The notes under the pieces were generated by a model, which did not search any database, was not told the origin of the DNA, and saw only the letters and a list, made by a program, of their open reading frames with translations. A program made the translations under genes and the position numbers. Positions 53,583-64,000 of a stretch of 64,000 bases of DNA are shown one piece after another. The DNA lies in contig JAAALK010000288.1 in the NCBI GenBank assembly GCA_019279435.1, positions 55,727,624 through 55,791,623 on the forward strand. Reading direction: 5' to 3'. This DNA comes from Zizania palustris. Its lineage: Eukaryota > Streptophyta > Magnoliopsida > Poales > Poaceae. How positions within the stretch are numbered: position 1 is the first letter of the stretch; every line of letters starts with the position of its first letter.

Positions 53583-55345
53583 GGGGCCAATCCACAGAGG
53601 TCTCCGGGGACGCGGCGCTGCGCTCCGGCCCTTCTCCAAATGAAGACAATCAAAGAGCCTTGTCAAGGCTCCCCCTCCTAGCTACTTTTCTGGAGCGAAG
53701 GACTGGGCTTCGGACTCTGCTAGAGCCTCTAGCTCGAGCTAATCGCGAAGTTGGGGAGACCGACTTGGTGGCTATCCTTGGGGAAGCTGAGGGGTCAGAG
53801 TTAGATGCAGCCTTGAAGCGGGAAGCCTACTAGGTACGAAGTATCTGCAATAACAGAGTTAGTTTTAACATGTAAATAGTTTACTTACATTGCTTTTTTC
53901 TTCCTTCGCAGCAAATAGTCTTGACCCGAGCTACGGCTGTATCTAAGGAGCGAGAGTGTAATCGTCTCAAGGAGAAGATAACGGCCCTCTAGGGGACTCT
54001 TGTTAGCTCCGAGATTTGGACCTCCGGCTTGGATGAAATGGTAGCTGTAGAAAGGAAAGCTAGACTTGGTTTGGAGGCTGCCAATCGGAAGCTCGAAGCT
54101 GAACAAATCGTGCTTCGGGCCGAGGTGGAAAAACTACGGATGGAGCAGGCGACCGCAAGGGACCGAGCTGGTCAAGCTCCGAGAGGAGCAAGCGAAGTTA
54201 ATGGAGGAGGCCAATAATTTACTTGGACATAAGAACTCCTTGGTTACGGAGGCAGCTAGGCTATCTTCTTTGATAGACGAGCTGTTTTGTCAAGGAATAT
54301 TTTGTGCGAAGACAAGGTGAAGTTTGAGAAGGTTGCCTTAGAGACCATGGACAACCTTCGGGGCGTCTTGGAGTACTTCGGCACCTCTTGGACTTTACCT
54401 TTATCTAGCAACGTCCCTCTGCTGCGAAGACTGAAGATGATCCAAGCAACAACGAAGACTATGAAGACGACATGTATTCGGTATGGAGAAATCTCTGGCC
54501 AAGTAGCTGCTCTCGGAGTGCTTCACTACTACGAGGATTTAGGGCTATCAGTAGCACTGGACTCAAAGGCGACTCCTATTATCTTCGACGACGATTCGCT
54601 CTTAACCCCTTCCGCCGACGTGGCTACAGCTTGGGAAGCCTTCCAAGCATCTTGGAGAGTCGAAAGTCGATCGACGATCAAAGATTGGATTGATGAAGGA
54701 CTTCGCCAGAAGCAAGCACAGTCGCACGCCTCGAGCAGTCAGCCCCCTCCGGGCCCGAAGGTCTAGTTCTCCTTAGGGCCCAAAATATGTAAAAATTTAT
54801 GTTTTTATCCTTTATGAATGAAAAGACTTATTTGGAAATGTTTTTAGGCTTTCCGACCTTTTTTGGATGATCTCGAAGTGCTAGAGGTTAACGAAGAGCT
54901 TCGCCTGCTATGGGCTACCTTCGAAACTCTAAGACCTCACAAACGCCCTCTATTTTCAATTCCTCGAGAAAGCTCCGGTGTAATTACGCCCGAAATATGC
55001 AAATATATATTATCTTATATTAAAGAAGAGGAAAAAGAAGTTAACTTAGAACCTTCATCTTCTGAAGACATTGAATGGTCCGAAGAAGAAAATACTGCTG
55101 AAGAACAAGTAAAGAAGAGTTCTGAACAACTTCGAAGCTAGGAAAGAAGCCCCGAGCGACTTCGAACCTAGGCTGAACTTCAGCAGGAACAGAAGGATTT
55201 TCAAGCTTTGAAAGGAGGGAAAAGGGTTAAACGTAAAGTTATTAAAACTCTTGGCTTTGGAACGAGTTGTTCTAGTTTTAGCGGTAGTTCTAGGAATCGA
55301 AGAGGTCTTCGTTTACTTCTCGGTATAGATACAGACTTTTCATGA
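53583..55345 (+). pseudogene. Tat-1 antisense gene, exons 3b-5 (continuation to the natural end)
   Basis: Exon 3b 53583-53833 (ends CTACTAG before GTACGAAG; the last codon CAG has become TAG), exon 4 53912-54760, exon 5 54848-55345. Exon 4 has a stop near 53991 and frameshifts near 54170 and 54285, then GEISGQVAALGVLHYYEDLG and WIDEGLRQKQAQSHASSSQP. Exon 5 has DDLEVLEVNEELRLLWATFE, two stops (after EQLRS and ERLRT) and ends LLGIDTDFS at TGA 55343-55345. With 11637-13176 this completes the five-exon layout seen in Tat-2 and Tat-3. Confidence 0.8.
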
Positions 55346-55639
55346 TGGAATGTAATCTGTTTGAATGATAAAGATTAAAGTTTCAAAATTGTCTCCCTAC
55401 TTCCCAGCCCTTCATTGGGTGAAAGCAACTTCGAAATTTGGTCGAAGGTGGTTACGTGCAACAAAAATAACATTAGTTAGGAGTACAATTTTGAAGGCTC
55501 AGAGCCCCTTATCAACTTAGAGATTGACTAAGATCTCAAAAAATGTCTTCGACTCTATTAACTCGGAGTCTGAAACTAGTAACTTAGTACCTTTTTGTTT
55601 GAATGTAGTCACTTCGGACTCTTTTTTCGGATACCTTAG

Positions 55640-55930
55640 CATCCGATAAAATTGGTCGCTTTGGACTCTTTTTACAGACGTTCTGAGCTATTAGCTCAAA
55701 GTCTATTTTGTTTGGCCTCCTTCGGCTCTTTTTGCGAATGCTATCAAACCAGTGGTTTGGAATTCACATAGTGGTCTCCTTGGACTCTTTTTACGGATGC
55801 TTTCAAGACGGAGCCTGGAATCCGCATCATTTGGTCTCCTTGGACTCTTTTTACGAATGCTTTCAAGCCGGTGGCTTGGAATCCATTTTTTGTTACTTTC
55901 CCACCTCGTCAGAAGCTTCGAACTAGTGGT
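55640..55930. repeat. Minisatellite between integrase and antisense gene of Tat-1
   Basis: Units with TTTGGACTCTTTTTACGGATG or close variants, and AAGCCGGTGGCTTGGAATCC. Fewer and more diverged units than in Tat-3. Confidence 0.8.
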
Positions 55931-56094
55931 TTCGATGTCCGTAAAATTGGTTCAAATTAATGACACTTCCCTCACAGCCAACTCTGTTCCTCTAGTGCGT
56001 CCACTAGAAGTATGAAGTGTTTGAGAGGTAGGCATTATCTGAACCATGAGCATTATTTATTCAGAAGGTGTTTACAGATGGTTACAAGGAGCCC

Positions 56095-57290
56095 CTATGC
56101 AAAATATCGCTTTAGGTGCTCCGCATGCCAGGCATGCTTTAACTCTTCGCCTTCTAAATTAGCTAGCTTAAAAGAACCAGGGCATCCTGAACGTAGAATG
56201 ATGTATGGACCTTCCCACTTATTTCCTAATTTCCCTGGTGCTATGATTCTTCGCAAAACTAGATGACCTGGTTTAAGTTCATTAAGCTTAACCTTCAGGT
56301 CATACCAAGTATTCGTTTGATGTTGATATTTCGACAAATTAGCAACAACCTGAAGCCTTGCTTCTTCTGTTAAATCAAGCGAAGCTTGCCTTTCTCCTTC
56401 TATTTCAGGTTCGGTGGTGCGAAGAGATCCTCCTTTGAGCTCCGTCAGTGTCATAGCTTCATCTTCGAATAATAATCTAAAAGGAGTAAAACCTGTGGAC
56501 CTCGTTTGAGTGGTCCGAATGGACCATAAAATCTTCGGGAGTTCTTCAGTCCACAGTCCCTTTGCTAATCCTACTATTCTTCGATTCAGCCCTGATAAAA
56601 TATTACCATTAGCTCTTTCGACAGTTCCGTTAGACTGAGGATGATGCACAGTTGCAAAACATATTTGTATGACAAGGTCTTCGCAAAACTTCCTAAAGGG
56701 CTCCGCATCAAACTGTGTCCCATTGTCGACTGTGAGATGTCAAGGCACTCCGAACCTGCATATAACATTCTTCCAAAAGAATTTTTGTACATTATTCGAA
56801 GTGATAGCTGTGAGGGGTTCTGATTCGACCCACTTGGAAAAATATTCAATTGCTACCACTACAAATTTCAGATTTCCTTTTGCTACTAGGAAGGGGCCAA
56901 TGAGATCCATGCCCCATCTGGCCATAGGCCAAACCGGAGCAATGACTTGAAGAGTCATTGGCAGACGATGACTTCGTCTTCCCATCCATTGACAACCTTA
57001 GCAAGTGCGGACTAAACTCTCCGCATCAGCTACTATTGTAAGCCAATAAAGCCCCTGGCGAAGTGTTTTTCCTGCTAAAGCTCGGGGGCCAGATGGCTAC
57101 CACAAAGGCCTTCATGAATTTCTCGGAGTATCTCTTGACCTTCGGCTTGAGATATACATCGGAGTAGGGGTGAACATACTCCGGCCTTGTAGAGAATACT
57201 TTTGATTACATGATAATTTCGAACTCTTAGCTTCAACATCGAAAGCTGTGGTCCTTCAGGTAAATTTGCTTCACCTTGCAATAACTCCAT
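56095..57290 (-). pseudogene. Tat-1 integrase
   Basis: From 57290 leftward: linker MELLQGEANLPEGPQ, H2C2 part HEGLCGSHLAPEL (frame break near 57075), then RRSHRLPMTLQVIAPVWPMA and ARWGMDLIGPF (first Asp). A CGA-to-TGA stop follows CRFGVP near 56740, just before LTVDNGTQF (second Asp, here in the next frame segment). HPQSNGTVERANG carries the Glu. The C-terminus reads YDLKVKLNELKPGHLVLRRI to HAWHAEHLKRYFA at 56095. The 56-bp segment missing from Tat-2 around Tat-3 is present here (56971-57026). Confidence 0.88.
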
Positions 57291-57353
57291 GATTGAGCTC
57301 CACTAGTCAGTGCTTGGAATGCAAAGAACCTCCGCAGGAGGAATTTGTGGCAC

Positions 57354-57995
57354 CTAAGGCGAAGTAAGTTCTTCATAAAAGGCTCCTTCTAGAATATCCA
57401 TAGCTCCGGCTATAGCTTTCGCTAAGGTATCAGCTTGTACATTTTCAGCTCTTGGTATACTTCGGATGGAAATCCCTTTGAATGCTGCTTCGATCTTTCG
57501 AATCTCTTCCAAATATTTTGCAAGCTGCGGATGATGGACTTGAAAACTTTTATCAACGTGCCCTGCTACAATTGGAGAATCTGTTTTAATAACAACTCTT
57601 GTAGCACCCAAAGCACGCGCTTTTCGAAGTCCTAACAAAATTCCTTCATACTCCGCTATATTATTGGTGGACTTAAAGTTGAGCCTTGCGGAGTATATCG
57701 CTCTTATTACTGCTCCAATGCCTGCTCTAGACGCTTGAAAAGCTCCATCGGAATATATGGTCCAAATTCCTTCATTTGATTTCTCCGGAGACCATATTGC
57801 AGATGGAGTCCATTCTGCCACAAAATCTACCACCACTTGCGACTTGATTGCTGTCCTTACTACGAAGGAGATGCCGAAGGGTGCTAGCTCGATGACCCAT
57901 TTTCCAATTCTTCCCATAGAATCTTTGCTTCGGAGCATATCTCCCAAAGGATACAAAGTTGGTACAATTACATTATGTGCTAGAAATAATGTCAT
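57354..57995 (-). pseudogene. Tat-1 additional RNase H (aRNH)
   Basis: The frame contains KSQVVVDFVAEWTPSAIWSP, IWTIYSDGAFQASRAGIGAV (catalytic Asp kept), NNIAEYEGILLGLRKA (Glu), VVIKTDSPIVAGHVDK (Asp) and IPRAENVQADTLAKAI. A short deletion removes SPSGQ near 57705. This second, archaeal-type RNase H after the normal one defines the Tat lineage. It is out of frame with RT. Confidence 0.85.
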
Positions 57996-59335
57996 AATTT
58001 CCTCGAAGCCATTATCAGAGCATAAGTGAACTTCTCAAGCTCAGAATATCTTGTTTTTGCTCCAGATAAGGCTTCAGATACAAAATAAACTAGATTCTGC
58101 ACCAACTTCCCATTGAAATCAACTTCTCTAACAAGTACTACACTGATAGTGGAGCTAGTAGCTGCAAGGTAAAGGAGCAGGGTTTCGTCTGCAACGGGCA
58201 CAATGAGTGTAGCGAGGTTGCTGAGATAATTTTTAATATCATCAAAACTCTTTTGACACTCCGGTGTCCATGCAAAATCTTCGGATGCTTTTAATGCTTT
58301 GAATATGGGGATGCTTCGTTCTGTGTACCTTGCTAGAAATCTGCTAAGTGCTGCAAGGCGACCAATCAGCTTTTGTACCTGCTTTAGATTCTCTGGCGGA
58401 GCCATCCTTTGCAATGCAGTTATTTGAGTAGGGCTAGGTTCAATTCCTCTACTTGAAACTAGATACCCTAGCAACTTCCCAGCCTGAGCCCCGAAGATAC
58501 ATTTTTCGGCGTTGAGACGGACTCCACATGCCCGGAGGCTCTCAAATGTTTCTACTAAGTCTAGGCTATGTTTGTGCTTTAAAGCATTCTTTATTACAAT
58601 ATCATCCATATAGGCTTCTACATTGCGGCCTATTTGATGACCTAGAGCCTTAGCAATTAACCTCGAAAAAGTTGCCCCGACATTTCTTAAGGCAAAAGGC
58701 ATTCTTACATAGCAGAAGACTCCTGAATGAGTTACAAAGCTTGTTTTGATTTCATCTTCGCGCTTTAGCCAGATTTGATGATAGCCAGAATACGCGTCAA
58801 GGAAGCTTAATTACTCCGAACCAGCAGTGGAATCAACTAATTGATCAATTCGGGGCATGGGATAGGGGTCACGTGGGCATGCTTTATTCAAAGATGTAAA
58901 ATCAATACACATGCGCCACTTCCCGAAGGATTTCTTTCTGACGAAGACTGGGTTAGCTAACAACTCCGTATGAGCTACTTCTCTGATAATCCTAGCCTTC
59001 AGTAACTTCTCCACTTCTGCCTTAGCAAGGATTGCCCTTTTTACTGATAACTTTTGAAGCCCCTGTCGAACAGGCCGAACCCTCGGGTTTACAAGCAAGC
59101 TATGCTCAATGATATCTCGGCTGACTCCCAGAATGTCTTCATCAGACCAGCCAAAGACATCCAAATTTTCTTCGACTACTTTTTCTAACGAAGTAGCGAT
59201 CTCTAAAGGCAAATCTTTGCCGAACTGAAAAGAATAGTCTTTGCCATCTTTTACAATAATCTTCGTTACAATTTCTCCTTCGGGTCTTGGCCTTGGGAAG
59301 GATTTTTCCGAAGACTCACTTGAACCAGAAATATC
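57992..59335 (-). pseudogene. Tat-1 reverse transcriptase and first RNase H
   Basis: The segment from 59212 encodes LEKVVEENLDVFGWSDEDIL, IEHSLLVNPRVRPVRQGLQK and KWRMCIDFTSLNKACPRDPY. It stops at SAGSE (58811), where a TTA Leu codon has become TAA. Downstream are GYHQIWLKREDEIKTSF, MPFALRNVGATFSRL and YMDDIVIK (catalytic). The RNase H segment LLLYLAATSSTISVVLVREV lacks the first catalytic Asp, as in Tat-2. A 1-bp deletion near 57995 breaks the frame before aRNH. Confidence 0.88.
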
Positions 59336-59404
59336 CTCTAAGTTGCCTTATACATTATTCACTTGTCTCGGGTCAAGAGGGGGACCATGACCATATTCTA
59401 CTCT

Positions 59405-60046
59405 TCACGCTGTGGCTTGATCGCCGAAGACAGTGAGTACTCCCTCTTGCGTAGGCATCTTCATACATAAATAGTTATGGTGCACCACGACTCTGAACTG
59501 ATTTAACATGCCCCTTCCGAAGATAACATTATATGCATAAGGGGCATCTACAACATCGAAGATTATTTCCTCCATCCTTGCCAGGAGCCCCTCTCTGAAA
59601 GCAACCTCAAGACCTATTTGGCCGAGGGCATCAAGAGGAGGTCCTGCGAAGCCTTGCAGGGGACGAGCTGCAGGGAGGAGATGTTTCCTGGAGATATAGA
59701 GCTGATTGAAGGATTGAACGAAGATGATATCTGCTGAACTCCCACCATCGACCAGCACTCTCCGAACTTCAGTTCCTGCTATATCGGCAGTAATGACAAG
59801 GAGATCTGCATGTGGGAACTTTATGCCTGCTACATCATCTGCACAAAAAGATATTGGCACATGGGACCACTCATGCATTGTAGCGATAGACGAAGAAGTT
59901 CCAATATGGCCTACTTCTCGGACATATTCTCTTCGCTGTCTTTTCGACATACTGCCGAGGGTCCCTTCTCCGGAAATGGGGAGGACTACACTTTTGTCCC
60001 GATCTTGGCCATCTTCTTGCTTTGGGGGTGGCATAATATTGACCAC
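59405..60046 (-). pseudogene. Tat-1 aspartic protease
   Basis: Frame 60046-59405: PPPKQEDGQDRDKSVVLPIS, GSMSKRQRREYVREVGHIG, then GTEVRRVLVDGGSSADIIFV with the catalytic Asp (DGG in place of the usual DTG/DSG), PLDALGQIGLEVAF and VDAPYAYNVIFGRGMLNQF. The domain seems intact; the stop after GDQATA lies just beyond it. Confidence 0.85.
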
Positions 60047-60187
60047 TAGAGGTTGTCTTGCAGGGTCAAAGTTGTCTACACGTGCGACAACCTACACAGG
60101 CTTCGGACGTGCCTCAGAAGGGACTCGGTCAGTAGTGCCTCGACTAGAGGTCCTTTCAAGGTACTCGCCTCTTAAAGCGAGTATAGA

Positions 60188-61438
60188 CTAGCACGCATCA
60201 GTAGCATGACTCTGATTTTCACAATGAACACAGCAGAAGAAGGCCTTGCCTTTGCCAGCCGGTTTCCCTGGCGGCCTCCAGCCGCTGACCTTGCTTCCCA
60301 AAGCTTGTGGATTTCTAGGGGCAAATTTCTGCGGAGAAGGAGAAATGTTCAGGACTTCGGAGCGAGGATGCTTTTGCCCCTGACGCCTGTCATGCTGGAT
60401 ATCGAAGTTGGGCCCCTGCGAAGGTGTTGAAGTCTTCACCTCGAGCTTGACTTCTTGCAGGATTGGTGGAGTTGAAGCTGTTCTTCGGAGCCATCCTTCT
60501 TCTGACCTAGCATGAGTAACTCCTTCTCGGGCTGCATCAATAACGGACGATGCAGACAACCCCCTTATCCGCGACTTCGTATGAGCGAAGCGCTTGAAAA
60601 ACTGTCTTAAAGTTTCTCTAGGTAGCTGCTTCACTTGGAAAAGACTTCCCGTAGACATAGGGGGTATGAAGGTACCTTGAAAGTTACTTATAAACTTTTT
60701 CCTTAGCTGCTCCCAAGTTCTAATTGATCTTGGATTCAAAGACCAGAACCAACGCAAAGCAACCCCTTCGAGAGCAAGGGGGAAACACTTGGCCATGGTG
60801 TCTCGGACTCCTCCACTGGCCTCAATTGCCAAAGCATACGAACGGGAGAACTCCACCGGATCCTCTTCTCCGGAGTACTTAAAGAGCTTCGAAGTTTTAA
60901 ACTTAGGGTCGAAGCGCACTTTCTGTAAGTCGGGGTGCAATAGAGACTCGCTATCGAAGGAAGCGTTCTCTGGGGCTTTAGGATAGAGAAGGGAGTCATC
61001 GTCTTGAGGCACTTTGGCAATGACAGGGGTAACCTGAGGACGAAGCCTATCTGCCACCTCTTGCCTCCACCATGTCACTTCAGCTTGGAGACTGGCCATC
61101 TGGGTCGCCATGTCGCCAAGGCTATCTTCATTTCTTCCGAAAGGATCTTCCGGGTCTTGGGAACAGAACATGTCAGTTCGGAGCACAGTCGGAGTTGGAG
61201 GAGGAGCTCCGTCTGGTCGAAGCATAGACGGAGTTGGAGGAGGAGCTTCGTATGGTCGAAGCATAGACGAAGTTGGAGGAGGAGCTCCGTATGCTCGAGG
61301 AAGAGAATTCCCTTCGAGGGTCTTAGGTGGAGGAACTACTGAAGGTCCTCCGACCTCGACTGTATTAGAAGATCTTGCTCTAGAGGTCCAAGGGGACCTC
61401 CGAGTAGGACTACCACTTGAACTTCGCTTAGGAGGCAT
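60188..61438 (-). pseudogene. Tat-1 gag
   Basis: A 416-codon frame starts MPPKRSSSGSPTRRSPW at 61438. Residues 50-90 are tandem PPPTPSMLRP(D/Y)GAP-type repeats, followed by a coiled coil (MATQMASLQAEVTWWRQEVA). The capsid-like core spans about 165-300: FDPKFKTSKLFKYSGEEDPV, MAKCFPLALEGVALRWFWSL, IRTWEQLRKKFISNFQGTFI and QLPRETLRQFFKRFAHTKSR. A zinc knuckle CVHCENQSHATDAC (CX2CX4HX4C) sits at the end, followed at once by a stop (60188). This is the longest gag frame in the window. Confidence 0.9.
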
Positions 61439-61501
61439 GGTTCGAAAAACTTGGTAGAGAATGAAGTTTTTTGGACTAAGTTCCCCACGGACAGTGCCAA
61501 C

Positions 61502-61994
61502 TGTTGGCGTAAAAGATTACGCTAACAGGTTCTCGAAGATTAAGAACTAACAAACGAAGAGTTTGTGAAGCGGACGATTTCAAGCCTCCGAATTGGATAA
61601 TAGCTCGAAGTAGTTCGATGTTGTGTATTGAATAGCTAAGTATTCGATGATCATTACAGAGTGAGAATGGGGGTATTTATAGGTAAAAATCTTAAGAAAA
61701 AGACCTTTTTACCCCTCAAGTACAACCGACATAGTGGAAACTATTCGGTACCCCTAATAGGGTTAAAATAGTAAAAGACTAATCTAATTAGAAAGAAGAT
61801 AAGTCTTCCATCCTCGCTGGCAGATAAGCTCTCTGAATATTTAACCTTTGAAGTCATACTCCGAACAGAAGCCTGTATGGATTCTTCGAGCTTGATCATA
61901 CACTAGACCAGAGTTAATACTTGAACTTCGGTCTAGTAAATTGTCTTTGTCTTATAAATGTAGATACCGTGGGGATGAAGTATTTCCCCCAACA
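61502..61994 (-). repeat. 5' LTR of Tat-1, with primer-binding site
   Basis: 493 bp, TGTTGGCGTAAAAGATTACG to TTTCCCCCAACA, then TCATG. The primer-site complement GTTCCCCACGGACAGTGCC lies at 61480-61499. It pairs with 10710-11203 (shared GGTTCTCGAAGATTAAGAAC). Confidence 0.92.
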
Positions 61995-62885
61995 TCATGG
62001 TATGTACCAATGAAAAAGTGAACTCTCGCAGAGTATGTTACCTTGTCCTTACCACTATTGTTGAACCACTAAATATAGTAGGGATGAGGGTGTGGGCGTG
62101 TGGTCAATCCAAGCTTATTAACCAGCTCTATGCTCACCAAGTTATTGTTGCTTCCTCCATCAATTATGACACAAACACGATGATCATTGACAATGAGGAA
62201 CATTTGAAATAAGTTATGTCGCTTGTAGTGTGTCCATTTGCTCTAGTTGAGTGTTTAAAACACGTTGTACAATCAATGCCTGATACTTCTCTATGGCGGT
62301 AGTACCTAAAACCTCCTCGCCATCACTTTCAGGCTCTTCATCATCACCTGCATCGTCAGTACCACCATCTTCAATATCACTAGTACTAACCTACCTTCCA
62401 TCCTCAGTAGCAATGAATGTCTGTCTCTGGCTTGGGCAATCTCTCATGAAATGGCCCTTCCCTTTGCAATTGTGGCAAATGACTCCACTAGTTCGTCCTG
62501 TAGAAGCAACCGATGAGGAACTAGTAGCTGGTAGGTTTGTCTTACTCCTCTCCTCTCGTGGTAGTGAAGACGAAGGTGCTGCTGAACGCGCCCTAGATAT
62601 GAAGGGGCAGCAGACCGTGCGGGATAAGGTAGTATTGATTTTCCCATTGCAAACGGCGGTCTTGAGTCGATGAAGTTACCCTTCGACTTCGGCTGTCTTC
62701 CTTGCAATTCTCTTTCTGCCTTCATAGAAAGGTGAAACAATCTATTGAGTGTATTATATTCCTTATAATCTACTATGTCCTGTATTTCTCTTCTTAACCC
62801 ACCAAAAAATCTAGCAATTTTACTCTCCTCATCCTCAACTACAACACAACGCAACATTCCTATTTGCAGTTCGTGGTAGTACTCC
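61995..62885 (-). pseudogene. Chromovirus-like element, right part: gag end and protease
   Basis: On the - strand from 62885: EYYHELQIGMLRCVVVEDEE, ARFFGGLRREIQDIVDYKEY and MKAERELQGRQPKSK (gag). A frameshift follows, then a zinc knuckle CHNCKGKGHFMRDC (near 62440-62480), a linker, and the protease motif CVIIDGGSNNNLVSIELVNK (catalytic Asp kept) near 62150. HPHPYYI is followed by a premature stop, then SARVHFFIGTYHD, which is continuous with HDFADFDVVPM at 10709 across Tat-1. The gag 5' end and 5' LTR are cut off by the SIRE-like LTR at 62886. Confidence 0.85.
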
Positions 62886-64000
62886 TGAGAAACCAAGGGT
62901 TGGTTTCAGAGTCTGTGATGAGTGATTGACAGATTTTATCCTCTGATTCGAAGGGGTATCTCCGAAAGGTTTCGGAGGTTGTTTCACAGAAGGGTTCGGT
63001 GGGTTCTGTTTGCTGCAGCTGTTGCAGCGGAGTGTGCCTGTCGGAGGGGTCCGATAGTACATGATGACTTGGTTGTACCGACGGGTTCGGTACTTTGGGC
63101 GGTACACCGGAGTGTATCGAAGGTTGTTTACCCGGAGAGGTCTCCACGGTACTGGATACACTTATCTGTTTGTCTGTGGTGCGCAGGTGACCTCGGAGGC
63201 GACGAACGATTCGTAGCAAGTGAACCTGGGTCAAGCGGGAGGCTTGATGCTGGGCGAGTAGGGAGCTCGGTCACGAAGGCTGCGAGGGGTCGAGGTCGGT
63301 ACTCGGGTCTAGGTGTGCCGGGCGAATGCAGAAAGTGCAGAGTGTGGCTCCGACTGAAGGTACTCCGAGATGAAGTCCTCGGAGGCGAGGCACTTCGAAG
63401 GGTACTCCGAATGGAGTGACTTCGGAGTATGGTGGACAAAGTCCTCAGCAATGAGGCAAGGCATTCAAAGTGTGCTCCGGATGGAGGCATCCGAAGGTTT
63501 ACCCAATAGAGGTCTCAGAAGTCAAGGTGCATCGAAGGCATGGTCCGGGTGAGGTGCATCGAGGAGTGTGCTCGGGGAGAGACACTGCGACGAAGTGCTC
63601 ATGGAATGCTTCATGCGGAGGCCTTGGACGAGGGAGGGACTTCGAAGGGTGGTACTTTGAAGGTGGGGCTTCGGAGTGTGGCTGACTTAAGGTACTTTGG
63701 CCATGCAAGGCTTCGATATACGGGCTGACGGAGTTCGAGCTAGGAGTAGCTGCGAAGCTGTGGTGGTCCACTCCGGAGATGATGGCGCGAAGGCTCAAGG
63801 GCTTTGATGACTTTGGCTCAAAATCGTCACTGTATCGAAGGCTGACTTCGGTGAAGCGAAGGCCGTCAGGCTCAACGCTTCTCACCGAAGCTACCGCACC
63901 CCTCGTGTGCGAAGTAGGGCTTCATAAGTCTCCAAGACTGCAAAGGCTGACCGTATATGCTAATGCTGTCTCCTCTGCAAAGCTGACAAAAGAAGCCTCC
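62886..64000 (+). mobile_element. SIRE/Maximus-like LTR, start only (runs off the window)
   Basis: Starts TGAGAAACCAAGGGTTGG at 62886, and throughout matches the reverse complement of 23537-22445 and, beyond the chromovirus fragment there, of about 21530-21445. It has no insertion in the part seen. No coding sequence; the open frames are by-products of high GC and repeated TTCGAAG/CTCCGGAG words. It interrupts the chromovirus gag; the 5 bp before it are ACTCC. Confidence 0.75.

Larger units (their letters stand above)
52159..54932. repeat. 2.77-kb direct repeat, right copy
   Basis: Partner of 39878-42643. It holds the Tat-2 gag 5' half (- strand, 53028-52159), an LTR (53091-53582), GGGGC and the Tat-1 antisense gene up to exon 5, which here continues normally to 55345. 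Its left edge is the copia LTR end. Confidence 0.85.
10710..61994 (-). mobile_element. Tat-1: Tat-type Ty3/gypsy element hosting the internal nest
   Basis: Paired LTRs at 10710-11203 (3' LTR) and 61502-61994 (5' LTR) share variants found in no other LTR here, and are flanked by TCATG on both sides (10705-10709 and 61995-61999). Order on the - strand: 5' LTR, primer site, gag, protease, RT, degenerate RNase H, aRNH, integrase, minisatellite, convergent antisense gene and 3' LTR. Tat-2 lies inside the third exon of its antisense gene (TSD GGGGC). The element's own length, with the left piece 10710-13176 and the right piece 53583-61994, is about 10.9 kb. An additional RNase H and an antisense ORF place it in the Tat lineage (relatives include RIRE2 and Grande). 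Confidence 0.9.

Noticed and set aside
1..64000. CRISPR array, tRNA or rRNA genes
   Set aside because: No regularly spaced short repeats with unique spacers and no tRNA-like or rRNA-like sequence seen; the only tRNA-related signals are retroelement primer-binding sites.

Overview
The window is nuclear DNA of a flowering plant, probably a grass. The evidence is a GC-rich, GC3-rich gene with a DUF1685-like segment, a many-exon host gene with GT-AG introns, and LTR retrotransposons of types common in grasses. It is scaffold sequence with two runs of N: 100 bases at 20526-20625 and exactly 1000 bases at 44880-45879. I see no bacterial-type features, no CRISPR array and no RNA gene.

Layout. Positions 1-1947 hold the last five exons of a host gene that I do not recognise (+ strand). 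A DUF1685-like gene on the - strand (5672-3383) is broken by a 1449-bp Mutator-like element (3662-5110; 270-bp terminal inverted repeats; 9-bp target duplication CGTGAACGC) and by a frameshift. From 6122 to the end the window is nested retrotransposons. The order of insertion can be read from target-site duplications: an old Tat-like LTR (6122-6557) is interrupted by a Ty3/gypsy chromovirus-like element on the - strand (6622-10709, continuing at 61995-62885). That element was entered by Tat-1 (10710-61994, TSD TCATG). Tat-1 was entered by Tat-2 (13177-41291, TSD GGGGC). Tat-2 was entered by Tat-3 (20243-36352), which is a large palindrome. Inside Tat-3 sits a SIRE/Maximus-like copia LTR (to 23537), which itself holds a chromovirus 3' fragment. 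A separate 879-bp solo LTR (13816-14694, TSD CTAAG) lies inside Tat-2. A 5'-truncated, pol-less SIRE-like copia element (46441-52157) lies between two 2.77-kb direct copies of the Tat-1/Tat-2 border. Another SIRE-like LTR starts at 62886 and leaves the window.

The Tat elements carry gag, protease, RT, a degenerate first RNase H, an additional RNase H (aRNH), integrase, a 61-bp minisatellite with hairpins, and a large antisense gene. The antisense gene is the most interesting element feature. It lies between the integrase and the 3' LTR, runs against gag-pol, has its own TATAAATA box about 100-120 bp upstream of its ATG, and has five exons joined by GT-AG introns at the same positions in all copies. 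Its N-terminal part resembles the Pfam 'putative gypsy type transposon' (Transposase_28) domain; the rest is coiled-coil-like and otherwise unassigned.

The most unusual structure is Tat-3. Two inverted copies of the 3' half of a Tat element (RNase H to 3' LTR) meet at 28957-29002, with U5 ends facing outward, and the target carries a 56-bp deletion instead of a duplication. This is what a self-primed (snap-back) incomplete minus-strand cDNA would look like after capture. Every retroelement coding region here is defective. The sequence flanking the 1-kb gap (42.1-44.9 kb and 45.9-48.7 kb) looks like the same DNA assembled twice.
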